Below the pieces are notes generated by a model. It was given only the letters and a program-made list of their open reading frames with translations, was not told the origin of the DNA and did no database searches. A stretch of 64,000 bases of DNA from Crambe crambe (taxonomy: Eukaryota; Porifera; Demospongiae; Poecilosclerida; Crambeidae): contig OZ004591.1 in the NCBI GenBank assembly GCA_963924555.1, forward strand, positions 6,882,001 to 6,946,000. Direction: 5' to 3'. Each line of letters opens with the position of its first letter. The stretch's first letter is position 1. The translations under genes and the position numbers were made by a program. Positions 20,401 through 32,101 of this stretch are shown one piece after another.

Positions 20401-22614
20401 TGAATTTTTCAAGAGGGTGTCCAGATGGATGCCTGTTGTATTATTGCTACCTGTTACATATTATTATGAGACTGTCATGTGACTCTAGATGTACTCACTG
20501 GACAGTCCATGGGGATCAGTGTGATCTACAGACTTCACTATCATTTCATTCTTGAGTAACAGTTTGACAATGCTTGGAGCATCATTAGCAGCTGCCTCCA
20601 TCAGCGGCGTCATCCCTTCATTGTTGGGCAAGTGTGTCATCTCCCCCATCCTCACAAAGGCCTTGACACAAGAAGTTGATTTGTTCTGTACAGAGTAGTG
20701 GAGAGCTGTCAAGCCGTTTGCATCAATGCAAGAATCTAAGGCACGACTCCCAAGTAAGAGTTGGACAATTTCAGAGTGGGTTTCTACACATGCCCAGTGT
20801 AGCGCTGTTCTTTCAGATCCATCCTTTATGTCCACATCAATCCTAAGAATATTTGAGTTGCTAACTATCATCATGGAAACGTTAATCTTTACCCTTCAAT
20901 CTCTAGTAGGGCAGCCACCAGATGGGTTGTACCTTTCTCAGTTGCATAGTGCAATATAGTGCTTCCACTGGCATCTCTGCATTCAAACGTAAGTGATAGC
21001 AAATACAATGTCTGATACTAGCTAGCAGAGGATTTTAGAACTGACTGTTTATTGAGAAGCGAAGGATAGATCTCTGCAATCACTTGGATACACGAAGGAT
21101 CAGGATTGGATGCTGTCCAGTGAAGTGCCGTCTTTTCCTCAAAATCCACAGCAGTGAAGTCACACTCAGCTAAAGCCAGAGATACAAGCACAAACTGTAA
21201 TGCAGTGTAACACATCTAGCTATAGAGCCAGAGATACAGACACAAACTGTAATGCTAACACTCTAGCAGGATGCTATTATCTCTCGCACCTTCATGGAGT
21301 AGCTCTATGTGTCTTGGTCGGCAAAAATGAGCAGCACAGTGCAGTGGAGTCATTCCTTCATTGTCTCGAGGATTTATATCGCCCATGACAACTCTGTATG
21401 TATGTATATAATTATGCTTACATGTTATTGTTGGCAGCAGCTGGCATGGCATATTTACTCAGCACTTACTGAGCTTGTTTGAGCAGCACAGCAAGACAGC
21501 GAGTGTTTCCACTGACACAGGACCAGTGTAATGGGGTCCTTCCATAATTATCACTGCATAGAAGATATGGAGTACATGGGTATGTCCTATGCTACTCATA
21601 TAGCTATAGATAGCTGCACACCATGGAGTCCAGTCCGATGCAGTGTCAATTAAGAATTTCAGTGCTCTGTGTTTACCAAAAAATGCTGCATAATGTACAG
21701 CTGTTCTGCCTTCAGGGTCAGTCTGCATAACACATGTAGAGAATTATATAAGTTACGGTTTCTTTTGATACTAATGTACCACACTCACCTTCTCTCTTTT
21801 TGCACTGAAGTTCAGAAGCATTTCAATGGCTAGCCGTGAGTCGGCAATTGCAGCATACATCAATGGAGTGCAGCCATTTTCGTCCAGCTCATTCAATGGA
21901 GCACTAGGTCCATGTTGCTGCAGTATATAATGGAGGGAGGCACACATGTACTAGTAATTATGCACAAATAGATTCAATCCTTACCTTCATAAAGTTCATT
22001 ATACCAGTTCTATCCCCAAGAGCTGCTAACCTGTGTAGCCCTTGAAGCTGTGTATCACCTATATAATAACATGATATTGCTAGCTGCAAAACGTTCATCC
22101 AGGGACTAAATAATTCACCTCTTTTTGAGAGAAATTCTTTCAATTCAATACCAGTGGCAGTGGAGCTCAGAGCCAGTGCACTTCCTCCAGTTTGGGAGTC
22201 AACAAAGGAGCCTCCCATCTTCCAACTCTCTAAGGCAGCCTCTGCTCTTCTCTGATACTGATACTCTCCATCTTGGCCATTCAGAACTGCCTCATCTTCT
22301 GGAATGGGACTGAAGCCTAAATCAAGAGTAGATAACACAGTCTTGGCTAAAATTTAATATACTTACTATCTAGCTACTTTACCACTTAAAATTTGTTTCC
22401 CTCCTCTGTTGTATCTTTGCAAGAAGCTTTGAGTGTAACTGTGCTCCGCATTGTAGTTGCTCTGGGCAAGGTTGGCCAGCTGCTGCTGCTGTAAGGACTG
22501 CTGGAGAGCCTGCTCTTGGAAATACTGCAGCTCAACAGGGTCCAATTCCTGCTTTCCATAGTTATAGTTGTAGCTAGGCCCGCCATACAGGGCGTAAGAA
22601 CTGGGAACTGCCAT
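17411..22614 (-). CDS. INVS: Inversin-like ankyrin-repeat and IQ-motif protein
   Basis: Exons in transcript order: 22614-22383, 22316-22119, 22058-21985, 21917-21789, 21722-21622, 21553-21480, 21393-21290, 21169-21048, 20976-20893, 20842-20499, 20239-20094, 19998-19840, 19764-19693, 19594-19479, 19405-19268, 19008-18862, 18809-18634, 18560-18045, 17799-17411 (1,106 residues; human inversin is about 1,065). A Q/Y-rich N-terminus precedes about a dozen ankyrin repeats (GRTPLHWS, KTALHWTA, GMTPLMEAA). A YTPMDYA segment then leads into IQ motifs (ALTIQTAYRG, ITIQAHLR, ALTIQRAYRR, RLIQKTWRH) and a basic tail. Repeat order and the YTP-DYA-to-IQ junction resemble inversin, a ciliary regulator of Wnt/planar polarity signalling. 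Other ankyrin/IQ proteins are possible, so family assignment is firmer than orthology. It is head-to-head with RHBDD1. Confidence 0.78.
17795..17930 (-). repeat. Minisatellite that multiplies the last splice acceptor of the inversin-like gene
   Basis: Three units of about 45-48 bases contain attccctgtaa, the complement of the real acceptor/exon junction (ttacag before ggaat) at 17799/17800. The copies therefore carry acceptor-like sequences inside the intron. Confidence 0.75.
19071..19143. repeat. (CCCTAG)n telomere-like short array in intron
   Basis: Degenerate CCCTAG/CCCTGG units in the intron between exons 19268-19405 and 18862-19008 of the inversin-like gene. It resembles the array at 3621-3668. 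Confidence 0.75.
19144..19267 (-). repeat. 29-bp minisatellite carrying copies of a splice donor
   Basis: Plus-strand acttac (minus-strand gtaagt) recurs at 19147, 19175, 19204, 19233 and 19262, each followed by ctgtgtcct. Only the 19262 copy adjoins coding sequence (exon ends at 19268). The other four are exact donor-like decoys on the transcript. Confidence 0.88.
20004..20039. repeat. (TTAGAG)6 array adjoining a splice acceptor
   Basis: Six perfect hexamers lie immediately upstream, on the minus strand, of the acceptor cacag of the exon 19998-19840, supplying its CTCTAA-type pyrimidine tract. Confidence 0.85.
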
Positions 22615-22762
22615 CGTTCAGCCACCGCCTTCTTTTTGATCACAAGACACGCCCACATAACAACCAATCTTGGCCCCGCCCCTTTAAACTGACGTGTCAC
22701 TTCGGGTTCAAGCCGAGGTTCAAGCTAGCCTCGTACCCAGCATCAAGCATCAAGCACTTTAA
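22615..22762. promoter_or_regulatory. Head-to-head promoter region of the inversin-like gene and RHBDD1
   Basis: Only 148 bases separate the two divergent start codons, so both 5' UTRs and core promoters must lie here or overlap the genes. No TATA box stands out. The region is moderately GC-rich with gttcaagc-like direct repeats near 22708-22730. Confidence 0.65.
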
Positions 22763-24257
22763 ATGTTTAGACCGGGAAGAAGACGGCATTATGGCGGAGG
22801 GGGTGGAGGAATGGGACTGCTTCTTTTGGGAATGCAATTTATGAGTTTCTTCAATTTTCTGTCTCAGAGTGACAGGTTTTTCCCTATCACCTTGGCAGTC
22901 ATGGCCTTGAATATCGTGGCTCACCTCCGCCCTTCAGGACTTCACGTGGCGTGGCCCTCACTACAGAAAGCTTGTATCAGTGTGAAGGGAGTGTGGCTAC
23001 AACGAGAATGGAAACGAATATTCACAGCATCATTTTTCCATTCTGGTGATTACCACCTGTATTATAACATGGCCTCCTTCATGTGGAAAGCTGTGACTCT
23101 AGAACGTCATTTTGGGAGTGGCTACTTCCTGTACATGGTGGCTGTATTTTCCATAGCGACTAACCTTGTCTATCTGGCCATTCAATATGCTTTGGCAGAG
23201 TTTTTGAATCAATGGTCTTCAATTCAGTCGTGCGCCGTGGGATTCTCTGGGGTCATTTTCGCCCTCAAGGTCGTCAGCACACACCTACAACCTAATGGTA
23301 TCACAAGGGTCATGGGGTTCTTCCCTATCCCCATGAGATTGGCTTGTTGGGCGGAGCTTATCATCATCTCTGTCTTATTTCCAAATGTCTCATTTGTGGG
23401 ACACCTCTCTGGGATTTTAGTGGGTCTGGCTTTTGTGTCGGGTCCATTGAAGAGTCTGATGGATGTTCCTTTATCCATAGCAAACGCAAATACAGGTAAG
23501 GTAGTCAAGTTACGTACATCTGGTAAAATTACTCGTTTAAATACAGGTCATTCCACATGGAACAGTGGAGGTAATCAAACCTCGTATACTTACAGAGCTT
23601 CCTCAACAGGTTATTTAGCAAAGAAGAGTCTATTTCACTTGTTGACAAGTAATAATCTTATTCTCTACTTGTAGGGCATCGAGGTGCAACTCCAGCTGGG
23701 CCTGGACCTGATAACAGAAACAGGAGAGCTCCTGAAAATGCTCACACTTCATATGACTATGCTGCTAGAAGCACTGGTTGGTAGATTCACAATTATTTTA
23801 TTCAGTATAGCATATTCTCCATCATGTGATCACAGGGTATAGGTCATCAGGGAGGAGCGATGGGGGCGTTGCAGCAGGGAGGGACTCAGAAGATGAGGAT
23901 CTCCAAGAAGCCATTAGAATGAGCTTACAGCAAGATCAAGGAGCACACACTCAATCACACCCCTCAGCTCCCGTTTCAGTTATGTCTACTGAGGAAGAGA
24001 GAGAGGCAGTACAGAGGAGCTTAGAAACAAATCAGACAAGTGGCAAGAAGCCATCACCTCCACGTCAGCGACCGCCTCCCTACAACCCTGCCTACCTATC
24101 GTCCCTGTCAAGTTCGGGTTCAGGGAATGACATAGAGTCCACTGAAGATTTCCAGCTCCCATTGGAGCAAGGAAACTCAAGTGTGAGCTCAGACTCGGAC
24201 ATGGCCACACTGAGAGCTGCTAGGTTGCGCAGATTTGGAACAAACCAACTCACATGA
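22763..24257 (+). CDS. RHBDD1: Rhomboid-related intramembrane protease, RHBDD1/RHBDL4 type
   Basis: Exons 22763-23495, 23675-23776, 23836-24257 (418 residues); an optional 24-base exon at 23547-23570 also keeps frame. Six or so membrane segments carry the rhomboid active site GFSG (Ser162) and GHLSG (His214), about 50 residues apart as in human RHBDD1. HLYYNMASFMWK and PLKSLM match the family closely. The C-terminal half adds a ubiquitin-interacting motif (EDLQEAIRMSL), a proline-rich PPPYNP stretch and a terminal RAARLRRF motif like the VCP/p97-binding motif of RHBDD1. The expected role is ER-associated cleavage of ubiquitinated membrane proteins and delivery to p97. Intron 1 stays open until the TAG of its acceptor, so retention would give a protein lacking the UIM and p97 motif. 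Confidence 0.93.
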
Positions 24258-24378
24258 CTCAATACAATAGTTTGTTGTTGTTATTTTATATTTAAAAAAA
24301 CCACTAATACTGCTTTGTACAACGTCATTGATTTGTAAAATCAAAGGAAAAAGTTTCATGAATAATACCACTGATTGA

Positions 24379-24384
24379 ATAAAA
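24379..24384 (+). terminator. Probable poly(A) signal of RHBDD1
   Basis: AATAAA lies 122 bases after the RHBDD1 stop and 71 bases before the stop codon of the convergent MADD gene. Confidence 0.65.
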
Positions 24385-24454
24385 AGGCCAATTAAAATTT
24401 AAAAAATAAATAATTATGATTTTCATGACGGATATTGCTGGGGATTAATTGTTA

Positions 24455-27400
24455 TCAAGTTATTGGGGATAGAGAGCGACTTGATTCACACTCCACCCTT
24501 CCGGGCGAGACTAGAACTTGAAGAGATTCATACACTTTCAGGTACTGAAAAATCAACACAGGAAACCAAGAGTAAAATTGTTAAACACCCCTATCAATTA
24601 GCAGCACTCCCCAGCCCCATGCACCTGTTTAGTGTGGAAGTGGTGATAATATTCGCCCTGGACATCCTTGTAAAAGACACTGACAGTGGAACGTGTCTTA
24701 CTGCACCTAACTATGCTGATACAGTCATTCCACAGTCGAGAGCAAATCTTGTTGTCAGGGAATCTTCTAAGAATCAGGACCTCATCTGTAATCTGCAAAG
24801 TCACACAATAACACTGGGCATGCAATAACATTAAAGTCTATTTGCATTCATTAGCTATCTGCTATTCTTGACCAAATTTCACAAGACAGAGACCCACTCT
24901 AGACTATAAGCTCTGGTTTTTGAAAGTTGATTCAAGAATTGAGAAAGTTAGAGCAGATACAGTGAACGATCGAGGGATATAATTTTGATCAAACAAGGGC
25001 AGAAAAGTGACAGGGCAAATGATCAGATAATGTCCTATGACAGTGAGCCTTGTAACAGAAACATTACTCATGCTGGTGACTTAGAGAAACTATAGAACTA
25101 TATAGGCATGGAATAGTTTGTCATACCTGCAACTTGTAGACAGGAGCTAGCATATCAATGCCATAATGAACGATGTAGGAGACAGTGGGGTGGACTTCAC
25201 TGTACAGAGCCATCAAGCCAAGCATATTCACATCCAAGTCATGAGAAGTCTAAGAAAAAATTTTTTTCTAGTGACTACTAAATATTCAGTAGCACTAAAT
25301 AAGTATTTTCCCCCTTCTTATTATTGTTTCTTACATCTTCTTCAATACACTGCTCAATATGCTTGAGGGTTTGTTGCATCATTCTCTCTTCCACTATGGC
25401 CAGTCGGGTCCTTGCAGAGAAGCGATGGACAATCCCAGTGGTGTCCTGGGGAGTCAGACCCACAACTAGCATGTATACTAGCAGGTTATGAAGGATAATG
25501 CTCAGTAAGTTGTCCTCCTCAAATCCAAACGTCTGGCGGTGAGACTCACTCAGAGAATTGTACCTGTTAAGTATAAAAAGTTCACGACTATACAATTTAT
25601 AGGCTACTATACTGCACCTTTTCCTCTGGGGGTAGAAGAAAAGAGCTATCATTCTAGCTTAATTTTTTTAATTTTTTATCTACCTTGAGAAAAGAGCAGC
25701 AGTTCTCTCGTTCCAGCCTAAGCTACTTCTGTCTACAGTCACTGTGGATATGAAGAGCTGATTCCAAAAGTGTTTGGAGAGCATGAAGTCTCTGGAGTGG
25801 CCCAAACCTTTCATCAGCTCTTTGTATAGGAAAGTGCAGCCTGTCAGATCTTGGCCTTCCTGTGGGTGGTAGAAGCGAGGGCTATTGATCAAGTCTGACA
25901 GGAGTATGGGCTGCTTGAAGGGGTGTGGTTTCTTATCTGGAGGTTGAGGGGAAGGTGGGACAGAGCCCTCTAAGGGGGATGTACTTCCAGAGGTGGGTCT
26001 TTTGGGAAACGGAGAGGCAGAAGGAGCAAGAACGGAGGACAGGCTGATGTCGGAGAAGGAGGATAGGGGAGTGGTTTTGGTGGGAGTGGCAAAGGTTTCG
26101 GTTGGGATGAGAAGGAGTTGAGTGGAAGAGGATGCTGAGTGTAAGGGGGAGGCTTCTTGAGCAGTGGAAGAAGATTGATCGGTATCTCCCTGTTCACACA
26201 TCACTTGTCCACTGGGAGGCATATTCGATTTATCAGTGCTGTCCAAACTGTCCTGGCTGAGATGATCCTCAGAGTGAACACTGACTGATCTCACCAGGGA
26301 ATGTCTCTTCTTCGACTTGTTCATGTCCTTGTCATCAGACTGAACACCACCATCCTGACTGAGCTTATCCCCCACACTAACTGAACTATCTCTGTTACAC
26401 TTCTCTTCACCTCCTAGCTCAACGAAAGACTTTGTACCTTCTTCAGATGGACTTGAAGCAACGGTAACCCTATCAATGGATGAAATCTCTGGGCCATTAG
26501 ATACTGCAGCTCCAGAATGGGGGGAACTGACTTTGGAATGGAACTTTTCAAGTTCCTTGGAAGACAGAGTCAAGTTGGAAACAGATGATGGCTTGTGGTC
26601 TTCAGGGAGAACAGGCATCATGACTAGCTCACTTCTATCCTCACCTACCACATCAGAGAGATCAAGTGACTGGGTGTTCCTCCTGGAAGAAATCCGAGAG
26701 ACAGAAGTCCTGGTCAACAGGAGAGGACTGGAACTTCTTCGACCACGATTCTTTGTGCGAAGGATGTGAAGTTCTTCTGTCTCCTCATCCGTATCAGATA
26801 TGGCGATCTGAGGAAGTTCACTTACAAGTTCCTTCTCTCTCAGATTGGTTAATGGTTTCTGCAGTTTTGTGACCTCTGGATGCTGTTTAGTGACCTCTGG
26901 AGTGCTTTTCACAGGTGTGTGAGCTTCGGGACCACCTGGCGTGACGAAGGAATTAATGTTGAGTGCATTGAGGAGAGACATACTGATGGTGTTTCTTGGT
27001 TTCTTTGGAGGGAGGTAGACAGAGAAGGCAATACGGAAGATGAGGAACATGGAGAAAATGGAAGCTTCCAGATCTTTCTGTATCTCTTCCTCAATGCATA
27101 CGATGAGATATTTCAACAGTTCCATGATTCCTTTGAATGTTGCCTTGGAAATACCCTATAATAAACATGATACCATTATACTGAAGCTTATGACAACAAC
27201 AACAATAATAACAACAACAACAACAACAACAACAACAACCACTGACCACAGCTATGATCTGGTCGCTGGTGGCCATGACTGTTTCTCCGGGCTCACGTAC
27301 GCCAAGTTTCTCTTCTAGCAACCTCAGGACCAACACTCTTGTCTTCTCTTGACTGGCCAATCGTTTTAAATAGGCTGGCTTTGGCCATGGCAGTCCTTGA

Positions 27401-28362
27401 CCATCCACAATCTTCGAAACCAGGTCTTGTATCTGCAGCTCCAGTCCACTGGACGAGAGGGAGGGGAGAAGATAAGCAGGGACAGAAAAAAAAGAAAGAA
27501 GGGGGGGAACAGAATGGGCCCACCCACTTGAAACGTACTGAGAGTTGGACGTGCTTGCATTTGAGACAGTGGAGGTCCTGAGCAGAGGTGAAATGATTTT
27601 CTCAGTCTTCTCCCCTCTCAGCAGGGACACACCTCTCTTGAACATGGAGGGCACTGCTGTGAGGTCTTCCAGTGAGCTGGAGGAGACACCAGAAGGGGTA
27701 GAGAACTGCACCAACTTCCTGTCCAACTTTAGCAGATCACCAGTCAACTTTTGGTGATGATAATCAGCCTCCACCACATCACTGCTAGAGTCTTCATTAC
27801 CAGGAGTCAGGTACATCTTACCCTCGTCTGACTGGTAGATGGGTGATGATAAATCCTCTAGACTATTTGCTCTTCGTTGTAGAACTTTAACTTTAGCTAC
27901 AATATGAGGAAGAGGATGAAACTGTGGCATCTTATTGCTCCGTTTGATCAGGGGTGTGTCCTTGTCCTCGAGACTCTTAGAGAAATGACTTGGCGTGTGG
28001 TACTCACTTGGTTGTGAAGGACTAAAATCTTTCGAAAAAGAATTACTACTGTTGCTGCCCTTCTTTGCAAGGAGTGAAGAAAAAGACTCTTCATTGTCTG
28101 AGTAGAAAGGATCAGAGGATAATGATCTCTCACTCCCGCCATCATAGTGGTCCCCTCCTCCACTAGTCACGTCCCAGTCACTGTCAAAGGACACCTCTTT
28201 GCTGCGTGTGGCACTGGCCTTGAAGGTGAGCATCTCTTGATAGAGGAAGGAGTCCGGAGTTTGCGAGAAGAGGGAGACTTGTTCGGTGGACGCTACATTC
28301 CTGTGCCCATAATAGTGGTGCTTGTCACTTAGTCGCTCTGGCTCACTTACTCCTGTGTGTGT

Positions 28363-28393
<31 letters not shown>

Positions 28394-29532
28394 GGGGGGG
28401 GACCAACAATAAACAGCACAGTGCAAGTCATATTCATGAAAACATTACATAACAGAAATTTTGAATTTGAATTTCAAACAACCAAAATAGAATAATAAAA
28501 ACAACAATAACAACAACAACAACAACAAAACAAACAGTGATTATAATTTACCTCTTTTGATCTCCTCAAATGCAAAGTTGGAAGGATTGAGAGAATATTG
28601 GAAAAAGTATTCCACACACTACAGCATAGCATAATACTACATGAAAAGTGACTCCATCCACTGACACACCCACTCACTTGGGTTTTAATGAGCTCCTTAA
28701 TGAAGCAAGTATCAGAAGTGGAGACTGTGTTTCTATAGGATGTGAGGAAGGCGGAGTTTCTGAGGGCAACAACGGGACGAGGAAACAGTCGATAGATACA
28801 CAGGTGTTGCTCGATGATACCCAGAATCTCAGGGTCGAATAAGAACTGGACAAATGCTATACGAATGATGACATCAACCTCGTCAAGCATGTAACGGTCA
28901 GGGTGATCCTCTCCCAATGAGGGACCAGCCGTGGGGATGGTGGGGGCGTGAGAGTCTAGAGGAATGGTTTGAGCAATCAACTGTAAGTTTGAATCTGCCG
29001 TCAATACAGTGAAGTCCTGTATTTTGTCCATTGCCTACAGTAAGCATACAATCAGTATACTGGAACACAAAAACGATTTTCAGCACAAAAATTTCATCTA
29101 CTTTTGACCAAAAGGCAAGGTGGTAGTAGCACCATTACATATAAATACCTTTCTGATATTGGCCTGCAACTGGAGGATGCTGTAAGGAAATTCCAGTAGA
29201 GGTTGATCCTGCACTTGAGGCTCCTTTATCTGTGTGCGTGATTATAGGTACTCATGAGAAGTTTGTGACCCTAAGGGGTGTGGCCCTGATAGGAGGGGCT
29301 ATGGGGCATACATACATACATACATACCTCTTTGGTGTCCAGATTAACCACCCATGTCTCTGCCATTTGGAATCCTTGGACCTTCTTCATGAAGGTGTCG
29401 CACACACCAATCAAGAAGGGAGTAGGAACCATTAACAGCTGGGAAAATGATCAAGCCTATGAACTCTCTGCATACCAGACAATTAGTCACTTATCAGATT
29501 AAATTACTGTTGCATGCATTCCAGTAAACCAG

Positions 29533-29603
<71 letters not shown>

Positions 29604-31849
29604 GCCATGGGTTGTATTGTAGCTATGCCATATACATTTTCAGCAGTGGGCATTGAGGATGGAAGAAGAGGGATAACAGGATAGAGGTACTGGAGGGGAT
29701 AGAGGAGCGTCACGATGGAGAATACACACTCTGAGGAGAAAGCAACATCACTCGAGGTCAGTATCACCTATCATGTGATTGTCATGTGTGCACAAGGGGG
29801 AAGGGGAATTAGAGTCATAGTTCACTCAGTATTGTGTGCAGATGTATATGAAAGGAAATAACCACCAACTGTCGAGGAAATAGTTGAGGTGGACTGTTCT
29901 CTTGAAACCAAAATTTACTTGTGCAGTGGAGGAAAAATAATAAGTCACATCATGATACCACTAGTTGTTATAGCCACTAGAACATACCTAATGCCTTCAC
30001 TTCCCTTCTTTCTAAGTTCATCATAGACTACTATATTAAGCTCCACACCTGTAAATCATTCAACTGACCCCTACTACCACCACTACAAGCATCATGGCAC
30101 CAGAAATTCTTGTGCTAACAAGAAATTATTAATATTTTCACCACAGCCTCACAGGTGTACAGGTTGTGTCTCACTCATGAAGAGGCACACTCACTCACTT
30201 GATAAACTATTGCTCCTTCCATGCCACAATGTTACAGTACACAAATATTGTTGTAGACCATGTAGCACTCACTCACTTGACAAACAAACTATCACTTCCC
30301 TGTTTTCAGTGTAATGAGGCTGCACTGGCATGCATTTGGTAAATACCACAGTGACTTTAATGTGGTTGCTAGGGTAATGGTCTGTGGCAGTGAAAGGAGG
30401 AATAATATTTATGTGCAATGCAATATAAACTGTTTGATGTGTCACCCTTGGCCAACTTTCTAGCCACTGGTGTTGATCTTAGGCACATGACGATTATGAA
30501 CACCCGCTGACAGTTGACATGCAAGGAGCTAACAACACACTCATAATCACCCCATAACTTGCTCTGGTGTGAAATACCAAATTATGTCCAGAGAGTCACT
30601 TGTCTACTATCTATACAGTCTAGTATTTCAAAATGCTTCTACATAACTACATTATTTGCATGACTTTGTGATTTTCTAAGAAACCTGACCATCTTCTGTA
30701 AGCAAGTGTTCAGAGAACTTCAGATGTTATGCACACACTCTTTTCAGCACCACTCTTTTCCAGGCATAGCACACAAATGAATTTACACCAGTGGCATAGC
30801 ACCTGACCTGGGCTACTATGACCTGACCAACTTATAAAACTTCCACTGACATAAAATATATTTATATACACGCAACCATTTTGTTGCACAATCTCCATAG
30901 AGCAAATTGTGCACCGAAATGGTCACCATTGGCATGGTAAAAGATCATATTAAGTGAACTGTACCTTCTGCTCTGATAAGACCAATTTGAATATCTCAAT
31001 GACCAAGTGAACCCCGAGCTTCTGGAAAATACGATGGAGAGGAAGATCAAAGAAAGGGAGACGGTTCTTTGACGGGTAACATAAGAGGATTGCTGGGTCC
31101 ACTTCAAGCTCCACCTCCAAGCCACACCCACCAATTTCAGGGGCTGGGAGTAGAAGTAGACGATTTATCCAGTCTTGGACTTCAGTCAAAATCTTATGCT
31201 CTCCATTCACCTTCTCCTTACCGGCATGCCTCTTCTCTGCTTCAAGATCAAATCTATAGCGAGAATGGGTACTACCAGACTGAGCCCTAATGAGAGCATT
31301 CCATGAAAGCTCGTTTGAGCTGAAATGCTCCATGAAATGGGCAAGTGTCTTGAGGCATTTGGCAAAGAAATTGAAGAATGGATGGCGTGATAGAATGCAA
31401 ACAGACAAGATTCCCCACTCCTGGATGCAAATGGAGTCCGGCTTGGTCAAACTGCACTTGTCTCCAGACACCTCAAGGCTGGAATGGGATGGATCGAAGA
31501 GATGAGGAATTGTCATGCACACTCCATTGGTGCGGATATTCGTGGCTGTATCAGTCAACATAAACACATGGGTCTTGGGTTGAGTCACTTCCACACCACA
31601 GCCTTCTGGCTGACAGAAGTAGACTACATCAGCAGGAAGCTCACTGTCCTTCTGGTCACAGGATGAGAAATAAGCAAGGATGGAAGAGCTTGTGCCTTGC
31701 CAGCTACGATGTTGCCCTGTGCTTGGTTCCTGCACTACTCGGGTTCTCCTGGAAGGCAGAGAAAGTGGTTCAATGAGGACATCACGTCCAGGACCAACCA
31801 GGACCAGGTGGTCTATTAGCTTGTTAGTTGACAGTGTGGGGGTCTCCAT
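24455..31849 (-). CDS. MADD: MADD-type DENN-domain Rab guanine-nucleotide exchange factor
   Basis: Exons in transcript order: 31849-30965, 29767-29636, 29438-29328, 29229-29149, 29034-28678, 28618-28552, 28352-27247, 27155-25684, 25563-25335, 25249-25127, 24792-24625, 24544-24455 (1,606 residues; human MADD about 1,647). Sequence marks in order: DHLVLVGPG and VVYFCQPEGC (uDENN), YPLQYLYPVIPLLPSSMPTA and LMVPTPFLIGV (cDENN), RLFPRPVVAL (dDENN), then a long Ser-rich region, DGQGLPWPKP, and the C-terminal DNLLSIILHNLLVYML block. MADD activates Rab3/Rab27 in vesicle traffic and modulates TNF-receptor and MAPK signalling. The ATG chosen begins METPTLSTNKLIDHL, matching the family start. The largest intron is the first (1,197 bases). 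It is head-to-head with ARGLU1 and convergent with RHBDD1. Confidence 0.93.
27188..27240. repeat. (AAC)n microsatellite in MADD intron
   Basis: AAC triplets with a few AAT variants fill most of the short intron 27156-27246. Confidence 0.9.
28355..28401. repeat. (GT)11 followed by a run of 25 G, next to a MADD acceptor
   Basis: On the transcript strand this reads C25, then (CA)n, then the acceptor cacag before the exon 28352-27247. The G run is the longest homopolymer in the window. Confidence 0.9.
29534..29599. repeat. (TC)n microsatellite in MADD intron
   Basis: An uninterrupted TC run of about 66 bases lies between MADD exons 29328-29438 and 29636-29767. It reads GA on the transcript strand, downstream of the donor at 29635. 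Confidence 0.9.
29768..30964 (-). other. First intron of MADD, no exon recognised
   Basis: This 1,197-base intron is AT-rich with short cactcactcacttga duplications (30180-30290). No family-matching exon or known element was seen. It is the longest intron in the gene and a candidate place for regulatory sites. Confidence 0.6.
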
Positions 31850-32101
31850 TTAATAATAACTAGTAGGAAACTTTATAGTCTAGTTCAAACATCAGTTTCA
31901 GACTCGTCTATTGAAATATTCGCTGCCATCTTCTGTGGCAGTTCTGCGAATTCTTTACTTACGGTGGGTGCGCATTATTCAGAACACAGCCAATTAAACT
32001 TTGACCTCCGCGCATGCCCATTCCAAGATCGACTGTGACAAAGTTGACTGAAGGAGAGGTGGATTTTAGTCGAGTTAATCTTGAAGAGACCATCTATTAC
32101 A
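31850..32101. promoter_or_regulatory. Head-to-head promoter region of MADD and ARGLU1
   Basis: 252 bases separate the divergent start codons of MADD (minus) and ARGLU1 (plus). No TATA box stands out. A segment around 31925-31975 is the likely shared core by position only. Confidence 0.6.

Noticed and set aside
28377-28401. Run of 25 G as a possible sequencing artefact or regulatory quadruplex
   Set aside because: Length is uncertain in any assembly. It could form a quadruplex, but there is no evidence beyond composition, so it is listed only as a repeat.
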